From assembly GCA_002728035.1 (NCBI GenBank), contig PBUZ01000048.1, positions 1 to 22,364 on the forward strand: DNA of 22,364 nucleotides, given 5' to 3'. The notes under the pieces were generated by a model. That model was not told the DNA's origin. It did no database searches and worked only from the letters and a program-made list of their open reading frames with translations. Positions 1 to 11,200 of the stretch are shown piece after piece (positions within the stretch are counted from its first letter, which is position 1; every line of letters starts with the position of its first letter). Both the position numbers and the translations under genes were made by a program. The DNA comes from Methanobacteriota archaeon. GTDB lineage: Archaea; Thermoplasmatota; Poseidoniia; Poseidoniales; Poseidoniaceae.

Positions 1-2
1 TG

Positions 3-905
3 GTGGACCTCAAAACGGCCATGGCGGCGGCTCAGGCCGAGCGCATGAAGCGTGATGGGGCCAAGAATGCGGAGAAGAAGAAACGACGCTCAGGCGCCGA
101 CCTCGGCATCGAACCGTTTGACCCTGTAAAGTATCACGGCAAGGAGCGTGCGGACACAGCATCGATGTGGCTGGTCATCCTCTACGCTCTCGCCGTAACG
201 TGCATGATGCGCTACATCCTGATGCCATCAACGACCCTGGACAAGACCGACGTCCTCTATTTGCTCCCGCTCACGATGATGATCCTCATTCCTCAGCTTC
301 ACCGCTCCATCATGCCCGAACGCCTCAAAGAACACTACACGAAGGGCACCTGGGTTCGTGCATTTTTCCTCTACACCTTCACGTTCCTTTCCCTCTCCTT
401 CCTACTGGTGAATCCACCGTTTGGTGACATCGTGGCCCCGCAACTCGCCGACGAATGGGGCGTGGTCGTGGAGTACGATGGAAACTTCACGTTTGCTGAC
501 GATGTCAAAGGCGGCGTTGAATGGACGCTTGGTGAAGGTGACCGCATTCAAGGGGGTGCATGGTTGCTCTTTGGCCTCGCTGATAACGTCGATGACACGG
601 GTGCGAACGTTACGGTGAAGCATGTCTTCCAGAACACCGAGGCAAACATCTCCGCCGACGCATCATTTTGGGACGAACACGGCGATGCGGTTGGGAGTTG
701 GCGAACGGCTGAGAACAAAACGGCGCCCATCCTCCTGCCTCACGCAGACCTCGACCTCCCCTTTGCGCTCTTCCTCGGTGAAAATCTCGCCGTGGGTGAA
801 CACCTGTTCGTGGTTGAGATCGTCGAACAAGGTGACCCTTGGGAAAACAAGCGTACCTACGAATGGACGCTGGACGTGAATCCGCCTGAAACTTCAACAG
901 AGTAA
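3..905 (+). CDS. Three-helix membrane protein with extracytoplasmic domain, function unknown
   Basis: I do not recognise this family. The reading frame opens with GTG at the very edge of the window, so the true start may lie upstream; an in-frame ATG occurs six codons later. The first ~50 residues are strongly charged and Lys/Arg-rich (residues 10-30). Three hydrophobic segments follow at about 54-74, 84-99 and 117-136. The remaining ~165 residues are hydrophilic and rich in beta-forming and acidic residues, with several Asn-X-Ser/Thr sites (NFT, NVT, NIS, NKT), which fits an extracytoplasmic beta domain. With a cytoplasmic N-terminus and three helices the C-terminal domain would lie outside. 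The stop overlaps by 12 bp the end of a convergent small ORF. Confidence is high that it is coding and low for function. Confidence 0.8.
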   Translation: MDLKTAMAAAQAERMKRDGAKNAEKKKRRSGADLGIEPFDPVKYHGKERADTASMWLVILYALAVTCMMRYILMPSTTLDKTDVLYLLPLTMMILIPQLHRSIMPERLKEHYTKGTWVRAFFLYTFTFLSLSFLLVNPPFGDIVAPQLADEWGVVVEYDGNFTFADDVKGGVEWTLGEGDRIQGGAWLLFGLADNVDDTGANVTVKHVFQNTEANISADASFWDEHGDAVGSWRTAENKTAPILLPHADLDLPFALFLGENLAVGEHLFVVEIVEQGDPWENKRTYEWTLDVNPPETSTE

Positions 906-1115
906 GTCGCCGTGTTGGCGGACGATTTCGCTCAACAATCGGTCAATGCGCTGACGGTCGTGAAATTCCGCCGCTCGTCGGGCCTGACGCTGTTGCCGCT
1001 TGGCTCGAACGATGGGTGCCAAGACCGTCCAACAAAGGGCTTCCTCGAGGTGTGATTTCCAGTGTACCATGGCCTGCCCAGCGAGCACAAGGCGAGGTGG
1101 TTGTTGTTGACCCAT
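894..1115 (-). CDS. Small Arg/Gln-rich helical protein, hypothetical
   Basis: This 73-codon frame starts with ATG 22 nt after the rfcS stop and runs in the same direction, so it could be the second gene of an rfcS transcript. The product is predicted to be almost wholly alpha-helical. Its centre is basic and Gln/Arg-rich (around RAKRQQRQARRAAEFHDRQR), and the end has a leucine-spaced amphipathic helix (IDRLLSEIVRQHG). No clear ribosome binding site precedes the start; a Met at residue 16 is an alternative. Its end overlaps the convergent membrane-protein gene by 12 bp. The amino-acid make-up is more protein-like than that of the competing frame at 932-1138. I recognise no family, and without it the interval 906-1137 would hold nothing. 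Confidence 0.45.
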   Translation of the reverse strand: MGQQQPPRLVLAGQAMVHWKSHLEEALCWTVLAPIVRAKRQQRQARRAAEFHDRQRIDRLLSEIVRQHGDLLC

Positions 1116-1137
1116 TCACGAAAAGTGAAAGTGAACA

Positions 1138-2091
1138 TTACTGGAGGTGGTGAACGATTTGCGCCGTGAGGGCATCGAGTTGGATTTGCTCTCCACCACC
1201 TTCCACCAGTCGGTAATCAATTTCAGCCATCCACTCGGTGAGGGCAAGTTTCGAAGACTCTTCAAGGAAGTCAGCACTGTAGAGTTCGCGATGAAGTTGA
1301 TTGACGAAATCGGTACCGGCCAATCCAAACTGGTCCAGCAATTCCCGCAGACGACGTCGTGCGACGTGAAAACCGTCGTCTCGACACGACATGAGGTATT
1401 GGTGGAGCGCTTCAGGAGGAGCGGTTGCCGACGTTTCGTACACCAATTCTCGTGAAACGGTGGTGTTCAGCGCCGCAGCAACTTGAAGGGCCGTGAGGGC
1501 CTTTCGAAGGTCACCCTGTGAAATGCGTGTGAGCGCCTCAACCGCACCGTCTTCGAGGGTCAACCCTTCGAGTTTGGCGACATGCGCAACCTGGGAGGAA
1601 ACATCGGCATCCGACAAGGGACGAAAGCGGAAGACTGCACAGCGGGACTGGATGGGCTCGATGATTTTTGAAGAATAGTTGCAGGAAAGGATAAACCGGC
1701 AAGTTTCCGCATATTGTTCCATGATACGGCGGAGCGCCCCTTGAGCGTCGTTGGTCAGCGCATCGGCTTCGTCGAGGAAGATGATCTTGAACGCCGCTCC
1801 GCCATACGGTTGCGTGCGTGCGAATTGCTTGACTTTGCTGCGGATGCTCTCGAGTTTTCGCTCATCGGATGCGTTCATTTCAAGCAAGTTTTGTCGAAAA
1901 TCATCGCCAAAAATATCCTTCGTGAGCGCCATCGCAGCGGTGGTTTTTCCGGTTCCAGGGGGCCCAGCGAACAGCAGGTGAGGGAAGTTCTTGTTTCCGG
2001 CATAGGTGCCCAATCGTTGAACGACGGCGGCTTGACCCTTGATTTGGGTGACCGATTGCGGTCGGTGTTTCTCAACCCAAAGCTCGCTCAT
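1138..2091 (-). CDS. rfcS: Replication factor C small subunit (clamp loader ATPase)
   Basis: RfcS is the AAA+ subunit that, with RfcL, loads the PCNA sliding clamp onto primed DNA. From the chosen ATG at 2091 the protein has 317 residues, the usual length for archaeal RfcS, and starts with the family's typical N-terminus (W-V-E-K-H-R-P at 5-11). Walker A is GPPGTGKT at 43-50 and Walker B ends in DEAD at 107-110. The sensor-1 region is SCNYSSKI (136-143), and the SRC arginine-finger motif is at 149-151. The C-terminal collar domain follows. The frame stays open upstream to 2187, but those 32 extra residues do not resemble RFC. A GGAGG lies only 2 nt before the chosen ATG, unusually close, so translation initiation may not depend on it. 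The gene is divergent from the giant surface-protein gene. Confidence 0.95.
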   Translation of the reverse strand: MSELWVEKHRPQSVTQIKGQAAVVQRLGTYAGNKNFPHLLFAGPPGTGKTTAAMALTKDIFGDDFRQNLLEMNASDERKLESIRSKVKQFARTQPYGGAAFKIIFLDEADALTNDAQGALRRIMEQYAETCRFILSCNYSSKIIEPIQSRCAVFRFRPLSDADVSSQVAHVAKLEGLTLEDGAVEALTRISQGDLRKALTALQVAAALNTTVSRELVYETSATAPPEALHQYLMSCRDDGFHVARRRLRELLDQFGLAGTDFVNQLHRELYSADFLEESSKLALTEWMAEIDYRLVEGGGEQIQLDALTAQIVHHLQ

Positions 2092-2101
2092 CCCCTCCAC
2101 T

Positions 2102-2159
2102 CTCGTTGACGAGCCTCCTTCAACATTCGCATGAACTTTGCAGGTTCCCATTGAGGGAA
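2102..2159 (-). promoter_or_regulatory. Upstream region of rfcS with two short inverted repeats
   Basis: Immediately upstream of the rfcS start lie CTCGT-TG-ACGAG (2102-2113) and, farther out, TTCCC-attga-GGGAA (2145-2159). Both are small perfect inverted repeats. Their position between the rfcS start and the giant-gene promoter makes a regulatory role possible. They are short enough to arise by chance, and no convincing TATA element for rfcS stands out. Confidence 0.25.
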
Positions 2160-2196
2160 AAACAACACCTTGCGGCCACGAAATCATCGCTTTGGA

Positions 2197-2240
2197 GGGA
2201 AAAGTCCCTATAATGGGGAGTGGTGTAAGGGATGAGTCCC
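2197..2240 (+). promoter_or_regulatory. Promoter of the giant surface-protein operon with duplicated GGGANNAGTCCC element
   Basis: Two near-identical partly palindromic 12-mers, GGGAAAAGTCCC (2197-2208) and GGGATGAGTCCC (2229-2240), differ at two positions and are 32 bp apart. Between them, directly after the first copy, is TATAAT (2209-2214), which can serve as an archaeal TATA box. A start site ~25 nt downstream would fall at about 2235-2240, inside the second copy and next to the ATG at 2241. The layout suggests a near-leaderless promoter bracketed by two operator-like sites. The elements are seen directly; the function is inferred. Confidence 0.45.
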
Positions 2241-5200
2241 ATGCGTAGCCTATCTTTCAAACGCCCGCGAGCCACTGCATTTTTGCTGGTAGTCATGTTT
2301 CTCTTCGCCGATTTGGCCCTCCCTCACACGATGGAAGGTTGGAGTGAACTCGAGGAGGCCAACACGCCCCATCGCGTCATATCTGCGCACTCGGTCAATG
2401 CCGACACCTACATCTCGGAAGCAAACCCCACTTCGACCTACAACACTTCGGCGAGTGGGACACTTTCGGAGGGCATGCTCAATCAGGGCCGCTTGTTGCT
2501 TCGCTTCCCGATGAACTTCACCTCTGCCGACACCGTTCACGATGCGAAGATCGAATTGCAATGCACCACCGATGAACTCGCCCCTACCATCATGACCGCC
2601 TATGTCGCTGAAATGAAGCGCACGTGGAACGGCTCCTATGCCTCGTGGTTTGCCTACAAAAACAACCAGGCTTGGGACGAAGCAGGTGGCGAAGGCGATG
2701 CAGACAGAGGTGCATGGGAACCGCCGGTTACGCTGACGAGCAACGGCACCTTGACCCTAAACGTCACGTCCATCGCTCAGCAGGCTGCACGCTCGAACAA
2801 CGGCAACCTCTCGGTGGTGGTTGCTTCCTTCGGTGCGGCCTACGATTGTGACATGTCCGAAGCAACCACGGCATCCAACCGTCCACAACTCATCTTGGAC
2901 ACCTCGAGTTCTGCAGCATCTGCAGGTGCATCGGTCGCTACGGACCTTCCCGTTGATGACGGCGCACCTTGGATGGAAAGCGATTTTCTGCTTCAACCTG
3001 TGACCACTCCCCGGATTTCCTATCAGCAGAACACAGGGAACGACGTTGAAATTCAATTGAGCAACGACGAGGCGTTCCGGTCATCAACCGACCTTCAATG
3101 GCATTTCTCCACCTTGTGGTCCACGTTCGCGTCCACGGGGACAACCGGCGCATACGACATACCATCGGGCCTGGCTTTCACCAACGGAACGACGATGCAC
3201 ATGCGAGTGCGAGCCGTCGATAGCAACGACCAATGGGGCGCTTGGGACACCACGAGTTTCCTCCTCCCCACGCTTGATGTGGTGGACAACGGCGACGGGA
3301 CGGCCACGATGTCGTTCGCACCCACGGACACGGGATTGGAATCCAACTTCCTTCAGGATGCCACGCTTAGTGAAACGGCGAAAACCATCACCTACGGCGA
3401 TAGCTCCACGCTTGAATCCAGCATGACCTCGAACAAGGAGCGCTTGATTCACCTTCGCGCTTCACTCAATCAATTGGGCCTCCATGACAACCTCACCATC
3501 GTCGACGCCGAACTCAAACTCACCCGGTCATCCTACTCAGGCGACCCTGTGGTTTCCCTGCACGGTATGGAAGAATCTGGATTGTGGGCCGAGAGCGAGG
3601 TCACATGGAACGTGATGTCTCAAAACGGCTTCCAATGGTACGACGGTGGACGTTCCAACGGTACGGCGACCATCGCGCTTGTGGATGGAAACCAATCCAG
3701 TGATTCGTTCACCTTCGACCTTGACCATGCTGTTCAGAATTACCTTGACGGTGGCGATGAAGACCCCATGGACATGATGCTGGCCGTACGCGGCAAGTTT
3801 GAGGGTTACACCAACGGGGAAGGCATCGTTTTCCACTCGGTTGAAACAACAACGCAAAGCGCCGCTCCCTCGTTCAGCATCACCTATGAATGGGGCAGCG
3901 GGACACCACCTGCGGCCGTGACCCTCACGGCACCTGCCGACGGACTTGCCATTTGGAACCTAACGGGGCACAACCTTTCGGGGAACACGCAACCCTCGCT
4001 GAACTGGACCCAACCAGCATCGGGCGATGAGTTGGTGTTCGAACTGGCCAAGGACGAGGATTTCCGACTTCGTGAAATGCGTGTCGACACCCGAGTTGAC
4101 AACGATTTCGACCCCACCGACGGGATTCTCAACATGACCGGTGCCAACACCCTCGACATCGGCAACATGTACTTCTGGCGAATGGCCACCGTGAATGCCG
4201 ATGGGCATTACGGCTCCTGGGTGTCATCGAGTTTCTTGGTCTCCCAACTTCAGAGCACCTGGTTGGGCGGTGACCGCTATGAATTCCGTCTCAAGCATGG
4301 AAACGGATCCATCGACAACCAATATCCAGCGTGCATGGATACCTACATTGACAGCGCAGCCTCCAACGATAATTTTGATGGCGACTCAGAAATGACCATG
4401 GATTATAACAGCATGAGTGGAAACGAAATCACCGGTTTGTTGGGATGCAACCTCGTCTCAAGCCTGTTGCCTGATGGCTACGCCGTTGAATCCGCCCATT
4501 TGGAAATGACGCTGACTTCAACCACGTTTGGAACACCGACCATCGCAGTTTGGGAAAGCAACCAAAACGACTGGAATGCGGAGGACGCGACGTGGGCGAG
4601 TTACGACGGCTCCAACTCTTGGGCAACCGCAGGTGCGAAAGGGAATGAACGCGGTTCCCTGCTCGACAGCGTGACGGTGGGCTCCTCGTTCTTTGAGGGC
4701 GACTCCGTTCAGTGGAACGTGACTTTGGCTGTCCAAAATGCAATGCGTGAAGACCGCCGAGTGGACTTCATCGCTGGTATGCTCGGCGTTGGCTCAGGTG
4801 GCTCCCGAACCGCCTACTTCAGCACCGCTGAAGATTCCATGGCCAATCGACCTGAGTTGACGTTTGTCTATGTTCCAGGTTCCGATGCGGTTCCAAACAA
4901 TCCCGTGCCGACCTTGCCACTGAACGGTTCGTGGTCCATTGGCTCGGGCGTGGATTTGACGCCCATTGACCGCCCTGAACTTGCTTGGAACTTCAGCAGT
5001 AACCTTTCCATCGCAGGCTATTTGGTCCAACTCGATACACAGTCAGACTTTGCCTCCGTTGGCGCAGCGACCTACGCCTCGTGGAACGATGCGGGCTTTG
5101 ACCTCACCAACCTCACCTTCACCCCTTCCTCCGATCTGGACACCGGTGAAACATGGTACTGGCGTGTTCGTGCCGTCTCGTCAACCAACCAAATTGGAAA

Positions 5201-8200
5201 CTGGTCAAACACCTTCCACTTCTTGCTGCCCGACCTCAACACGGTCGTGATCAACGCAACAAAGGCGTCGGTCGATTTGGAGCATCACGGTGCACTCCCC
5301 GCCCTCAACCTCCCGCATTTCACGGACACCTACGTCATCGCCAACGGCTCAGGTTCCGATGCCACCTACGAAAACTCAACCTCCCTTCAAGTCGGCGAGA
5401 TGTCGTCGGGTTACCAAGCCGCAGCGTTGATTCGAATCCCACTGAGCGAAGTTCCGCAGCCAGCCAACGCTCGCGTGACCGGAGCTGAATTGAGCATGTT
5501 TGCTGAGTACGGTTCGGTCGAAGACGAACCGGTGGCGGTTCGCCCCGTTCTCCAGCCTTGGACGACCTCAGCCAACGCCACCACCTACGATGGTATCAAC
5601 AACTGGTCCGAGCGTGGTGGACGAGACATTGGCGTTGACATTGGTGGCTACGTTGACCTCGTTGACAGCGTCTCGGACGATTGGATGGAATTCGATGTTA
5701 CCGAAGCCGTGCAAGCAGCCCTTGCGAACAGCCAAAATCATGTCTCCTTGATGCTTTACACCTCAAGTCAGACCACCGATAGCATCGCCTTCACCTCAAC
5801 GGAAGGCAGTGCAAGTGAACGACCGTTCCTGACGCTCACATGGGAAGACGGCGTGGTTGCAACGCCAACCTCAGGTGGCCAGAACTTGGTCCCAGCATCC
5901 GGCGCTTTGGTCTGGGACACTTCCTCGCATGCCCTCATTGCGGACAGGACACCAACCTTCAGTTGGAGTTACGCTGGCGCGACGGCAGCAACGGATTGGC
6001 GTGTCTTCTTGCTCGAAGACGCCAACGACGACATGGCAGGTCTTCGCACCTTTGACTCGCAAGACGATCCGCAGTTGTTCGACATCACGAACCTCACCTT
6101 TACCCCGCCTTATGAATTGAATTACACGCAGGAAATTCGCTGGATGGTTCAGCCCGTGAACAACGGCATGCTCGGTCCTCGCAGCACTTCAACCAACTTC
6201 TACCTCCCCAACGATTTGGGTGAAGAAGTGGATGCCAATCACGCCAATCTTTCCGTCCAAGAAGGTGCCTTTGTCCCAGCACTGGCCTATCCCAGCGTGA
6301 CACAAGACACGTACCTCGACAGTGGCAACGTCTACACCTCTCGGGGCTCGGCTTCCTCCGTCTATGTCGGTTTGTCACCGGCTTCATCCTCGACCTCTTA
6401 CCGCACTTCCACACTCATGTCGATCGACTTCTCGAGTTTGCCCATGCCCTCCAACTACGAAGTGCTCGACGCCCACCTTGAGATGAACGCCATCAACGCC
6501 TACCAAACAACCTTTGTCACCGTTTCACAAATGGTGACGCCTTGGACAGAATCCTCGGTTTGGGCGTATCCTGCAGGGAACAACAGTTCGTGGCAGGGTA
6601 CGGGAGCTTACCATTCCACGGACTCCATGGTGCCGTTCAACATGGGGCAATGGATCAACTCGACGGGCACCGTTTCGTTCAATGTCACGGCCCTCGTACA
6701 GCATGCTCGTGCGGCCGGCCTTAGCGAACTCAACGTCATCATCCAAGCTGAGGAAGTCGACGGTGTGGTCGATGGTCGAGTCCAATTTGCCAGCAGCGAA
6801 GCGACGAGCATCAGCGTTCGTCCTCGCCTCAACATGACCTATTCGTTGGGTACTGCGTGGGCCGTTCCATCGCCGACCAATCTGCATCCCCTCGACGGTG
6901 CTACCTTGTGGGATACATCGATGCCTCGTCCATCGGGACAAGATGAGTCCGACTTCAACTGGAGCGCAAGTTACACCAACCAGACGCGGTGGGTCGCTTG
7001 CGTTGGCGCAGACAGCCGATTGGTTGATGCCGAGTGCTACAACTCCGACGAGATAGCGGCTGGGTCCTACGAGAACCTCTCCTTTGATCCGACGACTTCA
7101 ACGGTCACCGTTGAGAACCACAGCAAAGGTGACGAGTGGATCTACTGGCGCATCCGTGCCGAACAAGGTGACCGTATTGGTGAATGGTCGTCCATCAACA
7201 AGTATCGTAATCCAGAGAACCAAGGATCCGACGACGGCAATGGCAACCACACGCTCAACCTCTCGCGAGGTTCCATCTTTGATGCCACGGGTCTTTTGCC
7301 GACGGTTCCCGACGTTGAAATCGATTCCAATGCTACGGTCAACAAAGGCTCTGCCTCAAGCATGGTCTTGGGTACCAATGGATTGGGAACGGGTGAGAGC
7401 CGTATCCTCATGGAATACGACCTCAGCAACATCCCATGGCCGTCGGCCATGACGCCAACGCAGATGATGCTCCGAATGTACCAGACCAGTGTTGGCGGGA
7501 CTTCGTCAACCACTTTCGCCGTCTATCCGTGCAGTTCGTTCAGTGAATCAACCACCGTTTGGGCCAATGCACCAACATGTTCGGGTACCGAAATCACGCG
7601 TTCAACCCTGACCATCTCGAACCCGGTGGGTTGGATGGAATGGGATTTGACGAGCCTCGCTCAGTCAAACATTGCCAACGGAAACACGACGATGACGTTC
7701 ATGCTCCAGCGGGTCGGTGCCTCGGGCTCTTCGCATACCTTCTACTCCTCGGACTACACCGATTCGGATTTCCACCCCCACATCGTGTTGGATTATGTGG
7801 ACAACGTCAATGGAATCGTACCGCCTGCTCAACCCGCCCAAGTTTCCCCAGGCGATGGAGCGGTCCTCTACGATGAAGCCAACGGTCTCCTCTCTCCGTC
7901 GACCCAGCCTGCATTGACATGGTCACCGGTCTCGGGTGCAACGGGATACATCGTGACCATCGCCAACACCACGGGCGTCTACAAGTACAAGTCTTGGGAA
8001 GATTCCGAAATCACCAACACCACGTTCCGATTTGAAAACAACCTCTCCGCAGGCCAAATGTTTTCGTGGTGGGTTCAGGGCGTGAACCAATCCATTCCTG
8101 GGCCTTCTTCGGCACGCTGGAGCTTTGCCATCGGTGACCCCACCCATGTTTACAACAGCAACACACTGACCTACACTTACACCATGCAAACGGGTAACGA

Positions 8201-11200
8201 GATCGCCGCCTTCGGACACACCAACATCCAAGACACGAGCATCTATGGTGAATACCCTGACAGCAATTTCGCCAGCGATACCACGCTGTCTGCGGGTACG
8301 TTCTGTGGGACTCTGTGGACCGATGAGTGTCGGATGAACTTCGGACTGGACGCTTCACAAATCCCGTTCCCACAGTACCAACAGGTTCACTCTGCTTCGC
8401 TGGGCCTCTATGTTGAGTCTTGGGAATCGGTACAAGGTGCAACCTCGGTGTCCTTTGCTGTTCATCCGATCCTCAGCAGTTCGTGGAGCCAAACTTCCGC
8501 AACTTGGAACGGGTCCACCTCCGGTGTTAACTGGGGTGCTCCCGGTATGCAAGCGGGTGTGGATTATGGCGACGCTGTATCCACCACCGTGGTCAACGTC
8601 GACACAACGGGTTGGTTGTGGTTTGACATCAGCACGCTTGGTATGACGATTTCCAATCAGCAAGCATGGGTCATCATCGCAACACCGAACACCGGCCACG
8701 CCCATGCCTCGTTCTACTCGAGCGATGCCAACAACCCCGCTTATCGCCCGCAGATCTTGTTCAACACGACCAACATCAGCACCTTGTCCATCACACCAAC
8801 GGGCAGCGTGAGCACGGATGCCGACAGTGCGGTCAACTTCAACGCCGTGGCGTACGACCATCTCAGCATGGTTCGCACCGTCCCCGTCGATTGGGTTGCA
8901 TCCGCCGGCAGCATTGGAAGCAACGGTCTCTACACACCGTCCACGGCAGGTGTTCACACCATCTCTGCCTGCTTCGGTTTGGTGTGCGGCACACAATCCA
9001 TCACGGTCACAGCGGGTGCACCCGCTGATCTCGTGGTGACGCCGCTGAGTGCTACCATCACCGCCGATGAGACGCTCACCATCACCGCCCACATGGTCGA
9101 CCAGCACGGAAATCAAATCCCAGGTGCGAGCATCACTTACACCCCAACCAACGGCAGCATGAGTGCAGTCATGCCGAACATCTTCCAGCCCTACGCGGTT
9201 GGAACACATGTGGTCCAGGTCAAGCACGATGTTCCTGGTGGACAATCCGTTGATGTGAGCATCACCGTGACTCCAGGTGCAGCCGCCTACTTTGAATTGA
9301 GTGGATGCGAGGGCACGGTTCCTGCAGGTGTGTGGTGCGACATCACCGCCGATTTGTACGACCAATACGGCAACGAACTCGACATCGCAGCGGCTGGAAA
9401 TTTGACGTGGACCACCACCAACGGCAATTATTCAGAAGTGAACGCCGAATACTTCCCCGACCATGTCGGCGTTTGGTGGCTGAACCTCACTTCGGTATCT
9501 GGGGCCTCTGATGAATTGATGATCACCGTCGGCCATGGACAGATCGATTTCCTTGAACTCAATGTGTCGGCGACGAGCATCACAGCAGACGACCGCGTTT
9601 ACATCAACACCACCCGTGTTGACGTACGAGGCAACCGCCTCGCTGTGGTTTTGCCTTCTGACAATTGGACGAAGATTGCCGATGGGCAAATGACAGCGGG
9701 TGCTCCTGCAATTTGGGACCCCGTTGGCATCGGTGAGCGAACCTTGCAGGCACGCTACGAAACCACGCTTACGGATGTCGTTATCAACGTCGGTTACGGC
9801 CAAATTCAGACGTTGCGCCTCGTCGTCGATGATGCCACGGCAACCTGGCAACACTTTGACCTCACAGCGGATGAAACGCTGGAAGCAAAGGTGTTCGCCA
9901 TTGACGCCAAGGGGAACCAATGGGAAATCAACGCCAATTGGAGCCTTGACCATCCCACGATGGGTGACTCATCGAGTTTCCTTGAAACATTGCAAGGGGC
10001 TTCCACGACGTTTACGCCTTATTTCGCAAGCGATGACCCTTACACGATGACGGCAACCTATGATGATGGCGTCATGGTTCACATCGTCTCCATCAACATG
10101 ACGGTGGACCACGGCTTCCTCCATACAGTGAGCATTCGTGGAACGGCGACCAACCCAGATGCGGACACAGGGGCTCTCATTGAGATGACTTCGGATTACG
10201 CAGTCGACTTCTCTTCCGACCTCTACGATGCTGATAACAACCGCATCGATTCAGGTGAATTGAATTGGGTTGAGATCAACGTAGAAACGGGCCAAACTCG
10301 CGACATTACGACAGAACTGCTCCTGAACGACATGCGTTGGGAAGCAGGAGCAGTTGGTGAATGGAAGATCGAAGCATACAGTATCAGCGGTACGGGCTTC
10401 AACGAGTCGGACAGCATCACCATCACCATCCTTCACGGTGTTGCGGTGACCGTCGCTGGGGAGTTCAGCACCCTCTCACCAACAGCGGGTGACCAAATCA
10501 GTATCCAAGTGACGGGAACCGATGCCGATGGAAATCAATTCCCGCAAAACGTCGAATGGTCGGAGAACGGAGCCGATGTCCTCGGCCTCAACATCATCAC
10601 GGCTACGGATGGAAACTACACCTACGATGCGAGGGTTGCCGGTGACCACACGCTTGTGTATGTGGCCGGTGGTGCTTCGTCAACCGTTGTATTCAACGTC
10701 TCTGCCCAAAGTACCGTCGACCGACTGGAAGTCAACTTGAGCACCGATAGCCTTGAACAACTTCAATCGCTTGAAGTGTCCATCCGTGCCTTTGATGCCT
10801 TTGACAACGAAATCGATGTGCCAGGAAGCGTCAAGGTGGAAGCAACAGGTCGAGCGACCGCCACCATGATCGCTTCAAATCAATGGACGGTGACAACCCT
10901 CGACGACGGTCCACAGACCATTACCGTCAGCGTTGGTTCGGTACGTGTCAATGAAGAAATCAATGTCGTTGGTAACCTTGAGGGCTTCTTTGAGGCAGGC
11001 GGCACCTTGTACTATGTTGGTGCTGGGTTGCTTGCACTGGTAGCCGTTGTTCTTGGAGTTCTTGGCATCATGTTCATCCGATCAGGCGTTGATAATGATT
11101 GGGACGATGACGACGATGAAGACGAGGATGATGACGATGCACGTCCTTCCGGTCCAACCGGCCGTGCACCAGGTCCAAGCGGCCCTGCTCCTGGTCCGAC

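Noticed and set aside
932..1138. Alternative 68-codon minus-strand frame overlapping the end of rfcS
   Set aside because: Its composition is unlike a folded protein, and the competing frame at 894-1115 is more convincing.
2092..2187. N-terminal extension of rfcS to an upstream ATG
   Set aside because: The extra 32 residues do not resemble the RFC family, whose conserved N-terminus begins at the ATG at 2091.
2209..2214. TATAAT as a bacterial -10 box
   Set aside because: No matching -35 element is seen and the gene content is archaeal, so a TATA-box reading is preferred.
8355..9365. Long open frame of 336 codons on the minus strand inside the giant gene
   Set aside because: It is antisense to well-supported DNRLRE/Ig sequence, rich in His/Arg/Cys without a recognisable fold, and is explained by the codon bias of the sense gene.
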